From Dryococelus australis (lineage: Eukaryota; Arthropoda; Insecta; Phasmatodea; Phasmatidae), in assembly GCA_029891345.1 (NCBI GenBank), contig CM057009.1, positions 309,321,666-309,385,665 on the forward strand: a stretch of 64,000 nt of DNA, given 5' to 3'. The notes below the pieces were generated by a model. It did not search any database. It was not told where the DNA came from and was given only the letters and a program-made list of their open reading frames with translations. Shown here one piece after another: positions 13,461-24,699 of this stretch. Every line of letters starts with the position of its first letter. Within the stretch, counting starts at the first letter, position 1. Made by a program: the position numbers and the translations under genes.

Positions 13461-14938
13461 CCAGTCAATGGGCCGTCATGCGTTAGTATATGTAGGTGTT
13501 AATGCCCAGGACTTGTTGTGCCCTGTAAAAATTTTAGGACTATAGCAAAGAGAATTTTAAGGCTCCAGGTTAAAACTGTTTTCTACCTGTTGCTTGAACT
13601 TTGTTACAGAGTGCAGCGTATATCCCCAATATGTTTACCTATGGGAAGAAAAAGCATATCCCAGGCAATTGCGCTTTCGGGATATTGCACATGCTGTAAA
13701 TAGTATTTTGGAGCCCTATGTCATTGTTAATAATTGCTTTTTCAGACTACTGTCTCTTAAAGACATCACACATTGTGGTAGAACAGGGGACCGAATGAGA
13801 CCGAATTATTGAGATATCAGCATTTCTTAATACAGCACTTAAGTTTTCAAATGATAAAGTTAGTAAAACATCAAAAGGGAAGTGCGGTAGCTAATTACCT
13901 ACATAAAAAGAAAAGATGAATTGTTTGGTTAATGGCTCAATTTAATACAAACCAAATATAGTAACAATAATTATTCAGTTTGTTTATAATTTGTAGAATG
14001 TATCTTTATAACATAATTAATTATTGAAATATTACAATTATCAAAATAGGGATGATAGTCTTGGCTGAGGATTTAACAAAAATAATCTCAAAATAGAATT
14101 AATTGACAATCGTGTCTCACAGTACCTAAAAAGGTTTAAAGATAGGTACTGGAACCATTGCCAAACGATCATAACTACAAGTAACTTATCTACATGGTGA
14201 TAGACATCTTTTCATTGTCTGCCGTAGATCCTGTCCTCTAGCTGCCATCTTCTCAATAGAAGAGTGAAGACAAAAGAGCAAGATCACCTGAAGTTAAGTA
14301 TTTATAAGTTTGTGCACACCTGTCACGAAAGTAGAAAGAACTTTCACAGCTTTTTTCCCAATAGTTCTTCTCCTGATAGTTTGCAGAAAAATTGAAACAA
14401 TGATAGAACAGCGCATGCGAGAGTGAAAAAGAAAACCAGCTGAACATCCTGTTTCAAACACGTGCACAGTTCACATGTTCAAATGCATCACTCAGCAATT
14501 ATCACAGACCATCTGCGACACGTTCTACCTGCAGCAAAGACCCCGCCTGCAGCAATGAGCGTGAAGAGCAGTGCTAACGGAACTCACAAGAAGGAAAGCA
14601 GATTGTTTCTAAAGATTGAGTCAGCTGCTGAACGAAAGAGTGTATTCTCTTCCCATGTCAACAGATCCTGACAAAAGAATTATCTGAAATTAAGGCTACA
14701 CCAGCCAAGTTCAACTTCAGTTGTGTATCCAAATAAAAGAAAACAAATTTGTAATCTCCAAAAAAATTGTGTAACAATATACTGCGTGGACACTGAGAAA
14801 GCTACAGTGGGAGTCTGTATTGAACTTTGCTGCGGACTTTACCTTTATAGAATTTTAGATTCATCATTAACTCAAATTCTCAGGACATCGCTCAGTCAAA
14901 GACCTCTCCAAAACAACAGTTGCATGGAAATGTCGGAT

Positions 14939-14952
14939 GGGGGGGGGGGGGG
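14939..14952 (+). repeat. Poly-G tract (14 bases)
   Basis: An uninterrupted run of 14 G follows ggat. It is one of five poly-G/poly-C runs of 13 or more in the window. Confidence 0.9.
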
Positions 14953-15419
14953 TGCTAAAAATAAGTAATCACAATAAAATGGACTCCTTGGCATTGTGAG
15001 AGTGTACTTCCTCTCTGGGTATTAGGTACTGGGGTTAAACCAGCACACCCTTTACAGGGTGGTTTTAAATTGGGTCACTGCTAATTCATATATTCAGTTT
15101 ATTCATTAATTCCTGATTTTCAATTCCTTGTAGTTTCTAGAGGGGGTGTAAAACCATTTGTAATAATCTGAATTCTTAATTTAAATGTAAGCATGTTTAT
15201 ATAAATTTAAACAAAAATAACCACCTTAACACCTCTTAGGAGGAGAGCAGGAAAAAATGTTTTAAAAAGAGATTGATCTCACTAGATTTTTATCTTTCAA
15301 AATAAACCACCTTACCTAGCCTGACAGTTGGGTGTGGAGAGTTCTTTAATTCTACTTTAAATCTAAATTAAATAAATTTTAATCTTACTTAAAACTAGAT
15401 GATGCTCTCTACTTATGTG

Positions 15420-16080
15420 CCTGTGGTTGACACCAGCTGCTGCCCAGCAGCTCTGTGGAGCCTGCCTATCCAGAAGTGGCTAACACCCATAATGCATTTG
15501 CTGGTCATCAACCCACGACTCCTCTCCCCATGAGTCGCACGACGAGGGAAAATCCACCGTCCCACACATAACTCAGGCTCTAGGGGCCAGCTGACGTACG
15601 GCCCTCAAGCAGCACTGTGGCTACCATGAACGAACTACCAAGTTACACCCAAAAATAAACTAAAACACACGTCTTTCTCATACCGAAACCGTAGGACCTC
15701 TCTCTTACAAATGGAATCAAAACACAGCCCTCGAGCAGGGTCAAGGGCCTGCCTGAAGCACAAGCTCACAGCACACATGTCCTTGTTTCGCACCCAGATC
15801 TGAACTCCTGTGAACTTAACTCACCCTGGAACATCGCACGCGCTTGCAGGACAGCCGACGTAGCAAGAGCCAGTCGCTCAACCAGAGGCAGGCCCTGTCT
15901 CTTGTCTACCGGTTTCGCAACAGCAGCAGCCTCCTTTCGCAGACCAAAACTATTCAATTCACAAAAACAAGTCCACGAATCCCAGGACGACGATATACTT
16001 CCGTGAACAGTTCAGCACAAGCCGACGTCGACCTCCTATTGCAAAACACCTGAGTGCCGCAGTTTCGCAGTTGTTCCCTG
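15420..16080. repeat. GC-rich island, unclassified
   Basis: This is a third GC-rich block with sharp edges in AT-rich DNA. Overlapping 60-70 codon frames occur on both strands (15766-15957 minus, 15844-16053 plus) and have no recognisable domain. Composition resembles the other islands; I cannot assign a class. Confidence 0.3.
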
Positions 16081-17568
16081 AGATAAATTTAAAACATACA
16101 ACCAGCACGACTACAGCAACAAAAATCTAACTATGCAACAATATTTAAAACATTATATTTTCCATACATATCAGTTTACTGATAAACTTTTTCCTTCAAT
16201 CATAAACACATCTGTCATAGCTGTCTATGGTGTAAGATGTTCATCGTCAATGATGAATGAACACTAAGCAGTTAGATATCACACTATTCTTTATAAGTTA
16301 ACTGCAAATAATCACATATACTAGAAAATAAACCGTATAATCATTATAACAAATTTTATATTGCATTCCTTTAAACTTTGATGTTACATCTACCACACTA
16401 AAGAGGTCTGGATGTAGGTCATGTAACATACAGCTGGTGACTTAGTTTGGCAATGTCAAATTTATGTTTTCTTTACATGTTATTCACAGTAAAAGAATTT
16501 TTTTTTCATGTGTACAGTATTTCTCGAACCCTAGTTGTTTAAACCTGTTCTCAATTTAACCTATCATACCATCCGAACTTTGTAGTATAGCTTTCAATAA
16601 ATTTCTCTAAGTGAGCAACACCTGAGCATTATTTGATACTTAATCTTTACTTTCTGCCAATTATTGTGGAATGATCTGCAATATTCCCTCGCAAGAAATT
16701 TTGTCATTGCTAGTAGTAGCTTCAACCAACATTTAAAATGCCTTTCTGAGGAAAGAGCAGTTTTATTCTGCCAAAGGTATAACTTATCTTGCACTTTTCA
16801 GACTTTAATTTCACACATGAATGCCATTACAAATTGCCCATGAGAGCTTGATGTGATCTTGATGTACAAAATTGTCTTGCAATTTCTCCAAGGAACTCTT
16901 TAACAGGACTGGCCGCGATTCATCATAGTACGGGATATTTGTAGCACTTTGAAATTTTTTTTTTCATATAGTACTTTCTTTGCCCCCTCTCACCCCTCCC
17001 CAGAAATTCAGAGAGGGCAGTATACCCTTGCCCTCTCCTGAAGTTGCTTTCCTGCACAGTACAATGAAAACACTGCACACCAGTTCAAAGACTTGAGCAT
17101 AATGGTGATGGGGCACTTGATGCATGTCAGTGTAGCCCTTATCATTCCTGCATTTCTGAGCGTCAAAACGCAAAAATAGCTCCAAGGTTGGTGATCACCT
17201 TAGGTCTTGGTGCATAGAATCTTTTTCTTAAAATAAAAAAATTATTTGGGTCATTGTTACGTATAAAAAGATTTTGCTGTCCTAAGAGATAAAAAAGTTC
17301 AAAATTAAATGAAAATAATTTATAGAGGTTTCTAATAATGTTAAGGTGATTGCTAATAACATTAAAAAATTAAGATATGAAAATATGTAATTTAACACAT
17401 GCATATAATGTCGTGAAGAATAATGATAATATGTAGATGATTTAAAATATAAATAAAAGAAATGATCTATAGTTTAATAGATATGTCTTAAGTGTGTTTG
17501 ACAAATAATTGCTAAAGTAAAAATAGTTCAGGCAAGAAGCACTTGTCTCAGTGTTATTTTACTTGCAG

Positions 17569-17774
17569 GTGTTCTTCTTCCTGTCAAGTTGGAAAATGGT
17601 CAAGAGGTACTAGCCGTATCTCACCGACTTGGGTCGGGCTCCTCTAAAAGAAATAATAGAATATGTGACAAAAAGTCTATGGGCAAAAATAAACATTCTG
17701 ATTCCATAATTGCCTCTTCATTTTATCTTAGGACTTCATCTGTTTACAAGCAAAAGCTTTATAAAAAAACATGA
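17569..17774 (+). CDS. Candidate terminal exon (C-terminus) of an unrecognised host gene
   Basis: A strong acceptor (polypyrimidine ttattttacttgcag, AG at 17567-17568) precedes an open stretch. Its first two bases (gt) complete a codon begun by the last base of the exon at 1710-1897, giving Gly. The frame then reads VLLPVKLENGQEVLAVSHRL, a Ser/Lys/Arg/Asn-rich basic tail, and a TGA stop at 17772-17774. The first half looks conserved-protein-like and the tail is low complexity and basic. About 1.4 kb downstream is a polyadenylation signal, as expected of a last exon. I do not recognise the protein. The joined product would end with roughly 130 residues from these two exons. The chance of a phase match alone is one in three, so the support comes from acceptor quality, phase, open frame and the poly(A) signal together. 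Confidence 0.45.
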
Positions 17775-18404
17775 AAGTACCTGTTTTCTACAAACACATC
17801 ATTCTGAATAGCGTAGTACTAATGTTCAACTGGGCTGTGTTTTGTTACATCTTGAAAAAAAGTTTTCCATCAGTGTGTAAACTACTATATGGTAATCATG
17901 TACATGCGTTTCTTATATAGTTTGTTGTAAAATATAATTTGCAAAATGTTTCATTGCCAGAAAATAATTGTAAGGAAGAGGAAAGGTAATATCTGAAATA
18001 ATAGTTAATAGTAATGTAGTGTTTACTAGTTTTGTGGAGGGTGAAAGACTGCAGTTTGTGTTGCATTGCAGTGCATAATAATACTTTAATTATGTATCTT
18101 TGCAGATAAGAATAGTAATTAAAGATGACTGTATAGTATTCCATGGATGAAAATGTTGGTCAGGACTTGGACTTATTTACGTAGGCATTAAATACACAAA
18201 TCACTAACTGTTTCATACCACTAGTTTTTACATCAACTTCCCTACCTGTAACCATTAGAAAGAAATTTTGATTTAGTAAAGATAAATAATTTAAATTCTA
18301 TTATAAATTTGTTCACAATTTTATAATTTCAAAGATGGAAATTGTTAAATTATTTTATATTCTTAATACAGTGTAAATAGCAGAAGCATCACTATTATGA
18401 AACT

Positions 18405-18720
18405 GGTGTGTGTGTGTGTGCATACATGTGTGCATGCGTGTGGTGTGAGTACATTTGTGCATATCAATGTAGTCGTGAACCTGTGTATGATACTTTGTTA
18501 CATGTAGGGAGTTTTTTTTTTTTTTGCCGCTCTAAGATGGTTGTTGAGGCCCATTTTTTATACTGCAGACACTAACTTTGGTGTACAATAATTTTAATTT
18601 TTTTAAATTTAGCATAATTCATTTTTCATGCAGGTGTGTGTGTGTGTGTGTGTGTGTCCATGCATGCAGGTGTGGGCGTTTGCATGCATGTATGTACGTG
18701 CATGCACATGAGTGCATGTT
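18405..18720 (+). repeat. Two TG / TGCA microsatellites
   Basis: Runs of (TG)n at 18405-18420 and 18634-18656 are each followed by CATGCATG/GTACGTGCATGCAC-type alternating purine-pyrimidine sequence. They are candidate Z-DNA-forming tracts inside the putative 3'UTR. Confidence 0.85.
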
Positions 18721-19197
18721 GCAGTTTGCATGATGTATTTCTTCATTTAGAAAATAAAAATTAATGAATAATTAGTTTTCATGTTATGCATATGTTTATG
18801 ACAAGAGATAAGCATAAATTGAACTTTTTTGAAAATAGTAGTGCATTTTGGTTAACTGCAGCAAAAATAATCCCCTAAATTCCTGAAAATTGCATTTCTG
18901 AAACATAGTGTATAAGTTTCTTTCTTGTTTTGTCAAGGTAAATTACTTAATTTGCAGAAATTGCAAGAAAAGATGGGGAAATTTATTATGATAAATGTCT
19001 CTTTTTGTAAAGCTTGAAAAAAGTTTTTGTATGCTTTTTTTTGTGGTGTTTTCCCTAATTGGTGTGATTGCAGTTCAGTAAACACATTTGGCACCCTTTT
19101 ATATCTTCCATGCTATATTTCCTAATTGTACAGATGTTATAAGTTTGTATGATATTGTGTATTTTTGTGATAAAATCTTTGTAATTTTCAAGTGCGG

Positions 19198-19203
19198 AAT
19201 AAA
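19198..19203 (+). terminator. Polyadenylation signal AATAAA
   Basis: AATAAA is followed within about 35 bases by a GT-rich stretch (tgttttgttgttagtg), the usual layout of an animal cleavage and polyadenylation site. It is the most convincing such site after the candidate terminal exon. Confidence 0.45.
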
Positions 19204-19220
19204 ATGGAAGAAGGCTTTTA

Positions 19221-21065
19221 AAAATCATTTTAACTGTTTTGTTGTTAGTGAATAATATTTTATGAATTTATATAACTATCACCTCCCACTATGAAAATTT
19301 TTCTCCACGTCAGGCACTACTTGTGTGAGTAATTTCTCTCATAATTGTTTATTGGTTCTGGAGATATTATAAAAGACTTATTTTGGAAGGCAGCTGTAAA
19401 AATCACATTCTGTGTGGTCAAAACCATGCAAGTTTGGTACTATAATTGGGTATTTTCTGCATACTAAAGTTTGTAGAAATTGGCCACTTAGAGCATTTTT
19501 TTAAAAGTAGTTTTGAGATATGTGACCACAGTAGTTCTTACTTCCTCATGTAGTGGGAGGGACGGATTTTTATATCAGAATTGTTAGGTATTATTCAAAA
19601 TTGTCTGACTTCCACAGTGTGTTTTAGTAAGACTTTCCACCTTAAAATGTTAAGTCTGCCATTTTGAAATGACAGTGTCTCCCAAAATAGCTGAAGAAGG
19701 CTCTTGTTCTTTTAATGTGTGCTCATTAGGTAGAGTTTTGATATCAGTGTAGAAATGGCATTAGAGTAATGGCAGAGTATAAATGAATGGGGTCTTTTTT
19801 ATTTGTAGACGTGACTGTTCTACAAAAATATAATCAATTTTTACATCACAATTCAGTTTCGTAGAAAAAACTTAATACTGGTTGGCTGAACTTTCAGTCA
19901 CTTGGACTGAATTGGGGGAAAGACCATATTAATTGTGAATTGTCTGCTTTATAGATGGGGATAATTATCAGTTGCACCTTAAGTAATGACAACCGCTCGC
20001 TATTATTTATAGTATTATAAATCTGTGTTGTGGGCTAAATATATTTTAAATATGGCAATAAAAATAGCATACAGTTTAGTTTAACTAATGTTGCATACAT
20101 TCTTTAAAACTAATCATGCAGCATCTCGTAATATACTCACATTAAAAATGCTGTAGAGTTGCTTGAATTAGTTGCCATGTCTGGCTGCCTGCAAGGTCAG
20201 AGATTAGGTGAATGTTGACTGCCAGTTGTCATAGACGTAGTGCATACAATAGTTGTACGCAGTACACAGTCAGCAATCTGTACAACCACTACGCTATCTT
20301 AAAACTTACACATAAAAAAAATTACGTTTCACCATACATGAAATTATGAATATAAAAAACCACTTTAGCACAAATTAGAGCGCAGCAAAAACCTTTGAAT
20401 ACAATAACCCAACATTTTAGAAGGAAACAGTCACATTTTGCAGCGTCAAGTTTACCTGAGGATGTTTGGAGTTTATTGCTCCAAGGCAAATGTTTACGTG
20501 TATGTTTGAACAATATGGATGCTGCACACCTGAAGTTTGTATGTACAAGGCTGTCGTTTCATTTGGCATGTCTGCATTTTGTAGTTACTGATATGATTTA
20601 ATTTTAAAATCTTCTGATTCTTGATAAAGGGGCAAATAAACACAGTTTTTAAGAGTACACACGAGGAGTGTAATTTTACTTGGGAGATATCTGCCTATTG
20701 AATATAATGAAAATTTAATTTTATAACATGTTGGTGTTATTCTAGAGGCTGTTAAATTTACACTTAAAAAAAAAAACACTTGTTTTAAAACATAATTTTC
20801 AAACAGTTTAAGGGCAAAAATTTGAAAGTTTCTGTTTTACACTGACGTGTAAAAGTCATGATGTAGGGGTTTAGTATGACGTAGGCCCTCCTCTAGCCAG
20901 AAAAAGTGTAGCAATTCATCATGGCAAACAATTATACAAGTGGATGAAAACCTGTAGAGAGATGACGCATGTCATCTGGATAGCTACACGCAGCTCCATG
21001 CTAGTTGTATGTGCAGGATCTTGGGGTATGAATGGATATCTCTACCACATCTCATAAATGCTTGA
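19221..21065. other. AT-rich intergenic DNA, nothing recognised
   Basis: I see no supported gene, transposon end or tandem repeat. Short open frames near 20320-20780 overlap on both strands and have no coding character. Confidence 0.5.
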
Positions 21066-21320
21066 TGGGTTTCATTTTGAGTGAATAATGTGACCAATTA
21101 AACTTTAATATATTTCTTACACAATTAACCTGACATAAAATTATACCAATAATAATATCATCAGTCATTATAAAAATTAACTTAATCACATTCTCCACAA
21201 TAATCTTATCAGTTATTGGAGCCATCAATGTTTTAAATCAAACCTCACTATGTAAAGTAATACCTTATTTATTAATTAGAAATAATGGGTGAATATTAGC
21301 AGCAAGAGTAATAGGGAAAA
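21066..21320 (+). pseudogene. ND2: Nuclear mitochondrial insertion (NUMT): ND2 fragment
   Basis: Read with the invertebrate mitochondrial code, this stretch encodes an ND2-like segment of NADH dehydrogenase (respiratory complex I, inner mitochondrial membrane). FHFW appears near 21070, then LTWHKIMPM at about 21125-21150 (family TWQKIAPM), then IGAINVLNQTSL, and NNGWMLAA near 21280-21300 (family INHMGWMLAS). TGA codons fall on conserved Trp and ATA on Met, so the sequence evolved in mitochondria. At least one indel lies between FHFW and the rest. In the nucleus it cannot be translated. It covers roughly the middle third of the gene and is joined tail-to-tail with an inverted ND5 fragment. Confidence 0.85.
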
Positions 21321-21349
21321 ATATATTGCCTTTATTAAAAGATTTAACA

Positions 21350-21718
21350 TTCTGTTAATAAATTACTAAACAATAAGAAACTAACACTAATTCATCTCAA
21401 CCCATTAAAATACTAACTACTGTAAATTAGGACCCATACTCATAAAAATATAGAAAAAATAAATACTAATACCAATATAAAAGTCAATAAATTAATCTCA
21501 TTTTATATAATCTTTTCTATGATACATAATTAAAGATAATTAAATAAAAAAATCATAAAAACTAATGATACTCAACCAAAAAATAAAGTTTTCAATGCCT
21601 GGGTCCCATTATTAATAAATAACATATATTCAATCAAATAAACTGAATCATTAAATAAAAACAAAATACCTAAAAACAAGAATAACAGTCTAATAACAAT
21701 AAATAAGTAAATTGATAA
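21350..21718 (-). pseudogene. ND5: Nuclear mitochondrial insertion (NUMT): ND5 N-terminal fragment
   Basis: On the minus strand and with the invertebrate mitochondrial code, this is the N-terminal part of ND5, a proton-pumping membrane subunit of complex I. The hydrophobic start (ISLLFLFLGILFLFND) is followed by LFFGWVSLVFM (family FDWMSLLFM), LTFMLVLVFIFSM, and near the low-coordinate end the signature MGWDELVLVSYCLVIY (family GWDGLGLVSYCLVIYYQ). Several frameshifts and stops break the frame. In insect mtDNA, ND2 and ND5 lie kilobases apart on opposite coding strands, so their adjacency here means a rearranged or two-piece insertion. Confidence 0.85.
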
Positions 21719-21719
21719 A

Positions 21720-22500
21720 AACTAAATATATTGTACATACAGTATACAATATATTATATTTGATTTTTAAAAAAAAATCTGTTGTTAAAACTCTACAGAA
21801 TGCTCCTCAAACCAATTCTGGACAACTTGGGCCCAATGACACGGTGTATAATCCTGTTGGAATATCCCATTGTTGTATGGGTAAAATCCATGAAGGACTG
21901 CAAGTTGTCACCAAGCAGTTCAGTAATTTCAGAGCACAGCTGACACAGGTTTGGAAACTCCTAGACGACTTTGTATAGTGGTGCCACATACTATAATTTT
22001 TACATACTGCTATCACATGACCTATTGTATGTCTGTGTACTAGGGTAGTGCTTTTATGATGTCAATGCCTTATAAAATTGGGTATTTACTGTATTACAAA
22101 CATTTATAATGCCCAAATAGTAACTTCAAGAATGAGATGCTGTAGTGAATCTTAATTTGACTATTACAGAACACTAAATGTATGAATTTATGAATGTACT
22201 TATGTATGTACATACGTAGGTACATAGGTAGGTATGTATATATGTGTACGGTGTCTCAGGGCAGTAGCAGGTTGTCAGCCATGTGGCGGTTTCCTCTCGC
22301 AGCTCACGTTAACAAGAGAAGCTAATATAAGAGTCACTTAGCACACTTTTTACAGTTCAAAAGCTGAGCATGTAGGTAGTTTCTGGAGTGGGCCAGATCC
22401 TGAAATTACGTTAAACGTTAAAATAAAATAAGACGAGGTATGTTTGAACTGCGTATTTGAACTGAGCAAGATCACACACACAGCAAAATACACTATGTCA
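21720..22500. other. AT-rich DNA with a TACA/TGTA microsatellite
   Basis: No gene is seen. An impure TATG/TACA repeat (gtatgtacatacgtaggtac and flanks) runs from about 22195 to 22250. A similar short tract occurs near 25710-25755. Confidence 0.6.
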
Positions 22501-24510
22501 CTCGAATCAAGCGGGCCTGGCATATGAGGCTTGCCAGAGGCAGACACAGTGAAATGCACTGTAGAGCACTCAATAACTGGTCAATGGTTGTACTCTCTTG
22601 TCCCAAGTTGGTGTCTCGCTGTTTGTTTACTTCTGGTCGGGGCGCTGTAGTTGGCACACTGGTGGAGTATGGAGACCCTAGTAGTGTCCTATCCCGTGGG
22701 TGCATATCCTGTAGCCGATGTTGCTCTGTTGGGGCACATCCAGTGCCAATGATATTGCTCATCACATCATATCCAACACTGTGACGCCTGGCGCTGGACC
22801 TTGACATTGGCAGCGCTGGGCGGGCGCGGCACTTGGACCGCTGTTCCCCGGCATGGACACAGAGCAATCTGCCTGCACGTGGCTGGTCATGTGGGCAGAC
22901 AAACTGCCAAGGCCGTTCAACCTTTGGTGGTGCATGTGCACGCAGCTTGTTGAACTTTCACTTTGTTTCACACCACTTTTTGAGTACCGAAAGTCCACAA
23001 AGTAATTGCGCCTGGGTTCTGAGTCATGTGTGATACTCATGGCAGTCCTTATAAACTGTTGGTACTTACTGTATACCATGGGACGAAGAGCTGGTTGGTG
23101 TTCTAGGAGCTCTGTTTCCGCTATTGACTCTAGCACATCTTCCGGAGACAGGTGCTGGTAGTGACGGTTGGTCAAACTTCTTTTTTGACCCACAAATGCG
23201 TACTGGGTGGTGAATTTCATCGCAAACTGTGTCCAGATCATGTACTCTGTTGCTGAATACCATCAGTTTTTACGTCACCTGTCAGCTGCACTTGTACGGC
23301 ATTTGGCCACTCTTCAACACCGACGCCATAGCTTTGCAGGCGGCTAGTGCACTCTTCCAAAATGCCCTCAAATCTTTGGCTCCCTGTCCAGAAAATGTTG
23401 GGAATGTCTGGAAATGAGTTAGCATGCTAGCCGTAGATGGTTCTTGTTGCTGCACTGGCTATTCAACACGTACACGTGGTGGTATGGGCATTGGGATGGG
23501 TGGCATATGTGGTTGAGAGTTTGCCATGCCCCCCTCTGCGGCTGTTGTGTGATGTCACAGATGTTGTTTACTTCTGTGTGTGCAGTGTGGTTTCTGACAC
23601 GGACTGGCACACATTCTTCACATCGGAAGGTCCCTTCGCGGAAATTGCTCCAATCGCTGTCCATTACACAATTAAGATGGTATCTATTGTCAAACAAGTT
23701 ACGTGTGACAATAGCACAGCTTTTTTCACGGCACTGTACTTACTTACTTGGCTTTCCACCGTTGGCAGGAGTTTGCTAGGTTCGATCAGCTGTGCTGCTG
23801 TATGCTGGTTGGTTGTGTAGTTTTGCCTGGATGTGAGATTCTGGCACTGGAACATATCATGTCGTACAGATGGCCATTCTTCTGCTGAGATGCAGGCAAA
23901 GTGTGCTCCTTGCTGGCACAGCTCACAGCTAACTGTGTCGTTGGTGGGGTCATCGCATGTAGGGCATGAGGAGTGTGATACCCTGTTTGTTGACATCACT
24001 GTTGGAACGAATAACACATTTCTCCCATCTGGAACACAGCAGAAGATGTTGACTTGTGGGTTGAATTTCTCGTACGTGTCCAGTGAGAGGGTTTTTCCAC
24101 ATGATGCACATATTCTCCCATGTTCCACATGTCGATCGGAAATTCCATTCTGCTGGTGTTTGCTGTAGTCACTGCTGTGGTTGTACACAAACTCATGCGC
24201 ATGAGGGTATGCTTTGGGACAGAACCCGGTAGACCTGGCCTGTTGGGGTGCAGTGGTCAGCACAGACCCAAACCGTACCACACGCACACCAGGCTTCAGG
24301 CACATGGTGATGTTGTAGGAAACTCCACGAAGTGCGGTGACGTCATGGGTCTCTCCGCCCTCCGGACACAATGGAGTTCGATACATGCACAAGATGGTGG
24401 TCAACTTACTGTTCAACAAGGTTTCCTGAACAATGGCGGACTTCTGGAACACCAAATTATTCCGCCACGTGCTCTTTTTCACTGCGCACATCTTCATGCC
24501 AACCAAGTTA
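22490..24510 (-). pseudogene. Gag-like protein with PHD-type zinc fingers, broken (retroelement relic)
   Basis: A minus-strand coding block is spread over several frames. The first and longest piece (24506-23664, 280 codons) has a CASCGK pair near residue 133 and then a PHD-like finger: CPTC, CELC, GAHFAC with a conserved Trp, and a last pair of which one Cys is lost (FQCQNL). The next frame (23697-23419) adds a second half-finger: RYHLNC, Trp, FRCEEC. Further downstream (about 23420-23240), segments such as LEECTSRLQSYGVGVEEW and VQVQLTGDVK resemble a retrotransposon capsid region. The last pieces (23241-22762, 22867-22493) include LTNRHYQHLSPEDVLESIAE and a Pro/Ser/Cys-rich tail. At least three frameshifts separate the parts. 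No RT or integrase is seen, so this is a gag-only or non-autonomous element. A host PHD protein is possible but less likely given the flanking repeats and capsid-like segment. Confidence 0.5.
22516..22567 (+). repeat. Flanking direct repeat, left copy
   Basis: About 52 bases beginning cctggcatatgaggcttgcc are repeated in the same orientation, with a handful of mismatches, at 24645-24699. The two copies bracket the minus-strand Gag-like relic. Similarity stops abruptly on the right side of both copies. Confidence 0.8.
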
Positions 24511-24644
24511 TGACGTCATATAACATGGCTTGGCTGTTAGAGAGGGGTGGGATATGCCAGATTTGAGAGAAACCCCAAAGCACTGCGATGAAGTTCATTA
24601 AAGATGTTATATATTACCAGGGCATCAGCTCATCTAATACACTG

Positions 24645-24699
24645 CCTGGCATATGAGACTTGCCAGAGGCCAACACTGCGAAAAGCACTGTAAAGTGCG
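24645..24699 (+). repeat. Flanking direct repeat, right copy
   Basis: This is the second copy of the roughly 52-base repeat (cctggcatatgagacttgcc start). Its position just beyond the start of the minus-strand Gag-like frame suggests a very short terminal repeat or a conserved sub-terminal motif. Confidence 0.8.

Larger units (their letters stand above)
1898..17568 (+). other. Candidate 15.7 kb phase-1 intron loaded with repeats
   Basis: This is the interval between the two candidate exons. It starts with GT and ends with a good acceptor (ttattttacttgcag). Inside are a partial inverted-repeat end (3952), a hAT-like end (5128), a minus-strand Tc1 relic (7370-8640), a tRNA-like minus-strand sequence (about 8910-9010), and GC-rich islands at 9320-10980, 11600-13460 and 15420-16080. 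The stretches 1898-3951, 3984-5127, 5171-7369, 13461-15419 and 16081-17568 hold only AT-rich sequence with no gene that I can support. The intron call depends entirely on the exon pair. Confidence 0.4.
17775..19220 (+). other. Candidate 3'UTR
   Basis: AT-rich, stop-dense sequence lies between the TGA and an AATAAA signal. It contains two TG-rich microsatellites (18405-18460, 18630-18720). No other gene is visible. Confidence 0.4.

Noticed and set aside
24202..24566. Plus-strand frame of about 148 codons (24120-24566)
   Set aside because: It is the antisense shadow of the Gag-like minus-strand frame, which has the zinc-finger pattern.
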